NCBI RefSeq assembly: GCF_902706225.1
Contig: NZ_CACSKB010000027.1
Span: forward strand, 1 to 53,108
Origin: Microbacterium sp. 18062
GTDB lineage: Bacteria; Actinomycetota; Actinomycetes; Actinomycetales; Microbacteriaceae
DNA length: 53,108 bases
Direction of reading: 5' to 3'
Of the stretch, positions 49,843 to 53,108 are shown piece by piece. The position numbers were made by a program, and so were the translations under genes. How positions within the stretch are numbered: position 1 is the first letter of the stretch; every line of letters starts with the position of its first letter. The notes beneath the pieces are model-generated. The model ran no database searches, was not told the origin of the DNA, and worked only from the letters and a program-made list of their open reading frames with translations.

Positions 49843-50218
49843 CCGATCTGAACGCCCTCTCCTACACCGCCGAGCACGAGTGGGTGCTCGTCGCAGACGG
49901 CATCGCGACCTTCGGCATCACCGACTACGCCGCCGACAAGCTCGGCGACGTCGTCTTCGTCGACCTGCCCGCGGTCGACGCCGACCTCACCGCCGGCCAG
50001 GTGTGCGGCGAGATCGAGTCCACGAAGTCGGTGGGCGAGCTCTACGCGCCGGTCTCCGGCCGCGTGATCGAGGCCAACGGTGGGGTGGACGCCGACCCCT
50101 CGCTCGTGAACGCCGACCCGTTCGGGGCCGGCTGGCTCGTCCGGGTGGAGCTCGGCGACGTCGTCCTCGACGGACTCCTCGACCGCGCCGCGTATCTCGA
50201 GCTGACCGGGGGAGAGGC

Positions 50219-50222
<4 letters not shown>
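49839..50222 (+). CDS. gcvH: Glycine cleavage system H protein
   Basis: 127 residues, standard length. The lipoyl lysine is Lys63 in [17 protein letters not shown], and the opening [36 protein letters not shown] is typical. It shuttles the aminomethyl group between P, T and the dihydrolipoyl dehydrogenase. Its ATG sits within the gcvT stop, with agga just upstream; its stop overlaps the gcvP start by 4 bases. Confidence 0.98.
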
Positions 50223-53107
<2,885 letters not shown>

Positions 53108-53108
53108 C

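Overview
The window is a high-GC, densely packed chromosomal segment from an actinobacterium. It most resembles the family Microbacteriaceae and plausibly Microbacterium. This rests on the codon and base bias, a mycothiol-type arsenate reductase, a MarP-like membrane protease, many start codons placed directly after a -10 box, and overlapping stop/start codons inside operons. I see no tRNA, rRNA, CRISPR array, integrase or transposase. The genus is an inference.

Layout. 1-530: intergenic DNA with hairpin repeats. 531-3936: small membrane protein, rmuC, a DEDDh exonuclease and ychF. 4004-9235: three regulator/effector units, namely MarR with an MFS pump, an alpha/beta hydrolase with TetR, and an isochorismatase-family hydrolase with a GlxA-type regulator. 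9236-9547: two more copies of the repeat seen at 279-390. 9548-21049: a catabolic island made of an eight-gene operon on the minus strand (peptide-type ABC transporter, flavin monooxygenase, unusual M20 hydrolase, hydantoin-racemase-like enzyme) and a divergent arm (class V aminotransferase, second flavin monooxygenase, GntR regulator). 21135-26470: lactonase, a LysR-type DNA-binding domain without an effector domain, GNAT, arsenate reductase, a 38-residue Cys-rich peptide, a DJ-1/PfpI protein and an MFS pump. 26656-31431: a large LuxR/LAL regulator divergent from a predicted lipoprotein with a Lon-type (S16) protease domain. 31489-33381: ABC exporter. 33422-40117: the NAD operon nrtR-nadA-nadB-nadC-cysteine desulfurase-glycosyltransferase. 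40271-42095: MarP-like protease and a TetR regulator. 42174-53107: a glycine/serine region.

The glycine region is the best integrated part. Two divergent tandem glycine riboswitches lie within about 600 bp. The plus-strand one precedes glyA-sdaA-gcvT-gcvH-gcvP, which can split glycine, interconvert glycine and serine, and deaminate serine to pyruvate. The minus-strand one precedes a DUF5058 membrane protein, an unrecognised membrane protein and an AbgB-like M20 amidohydrolase. That second arm looks like a glycine-controlled transport and hydrolysis module of unknown substrate.

The strongest candidates for undescribed biology are: (1) the riboswitch-controlled DUF5058/membrane protein/M20 module; (2) the Lon-domain lipoprotein with its divergent LAL regulator; (3) the ABC/two-monooxygenase/M20/racemase island, whose M20 enzyme appears to lack the usual lid-domain motif; and (4) the composite hairpin repeat.
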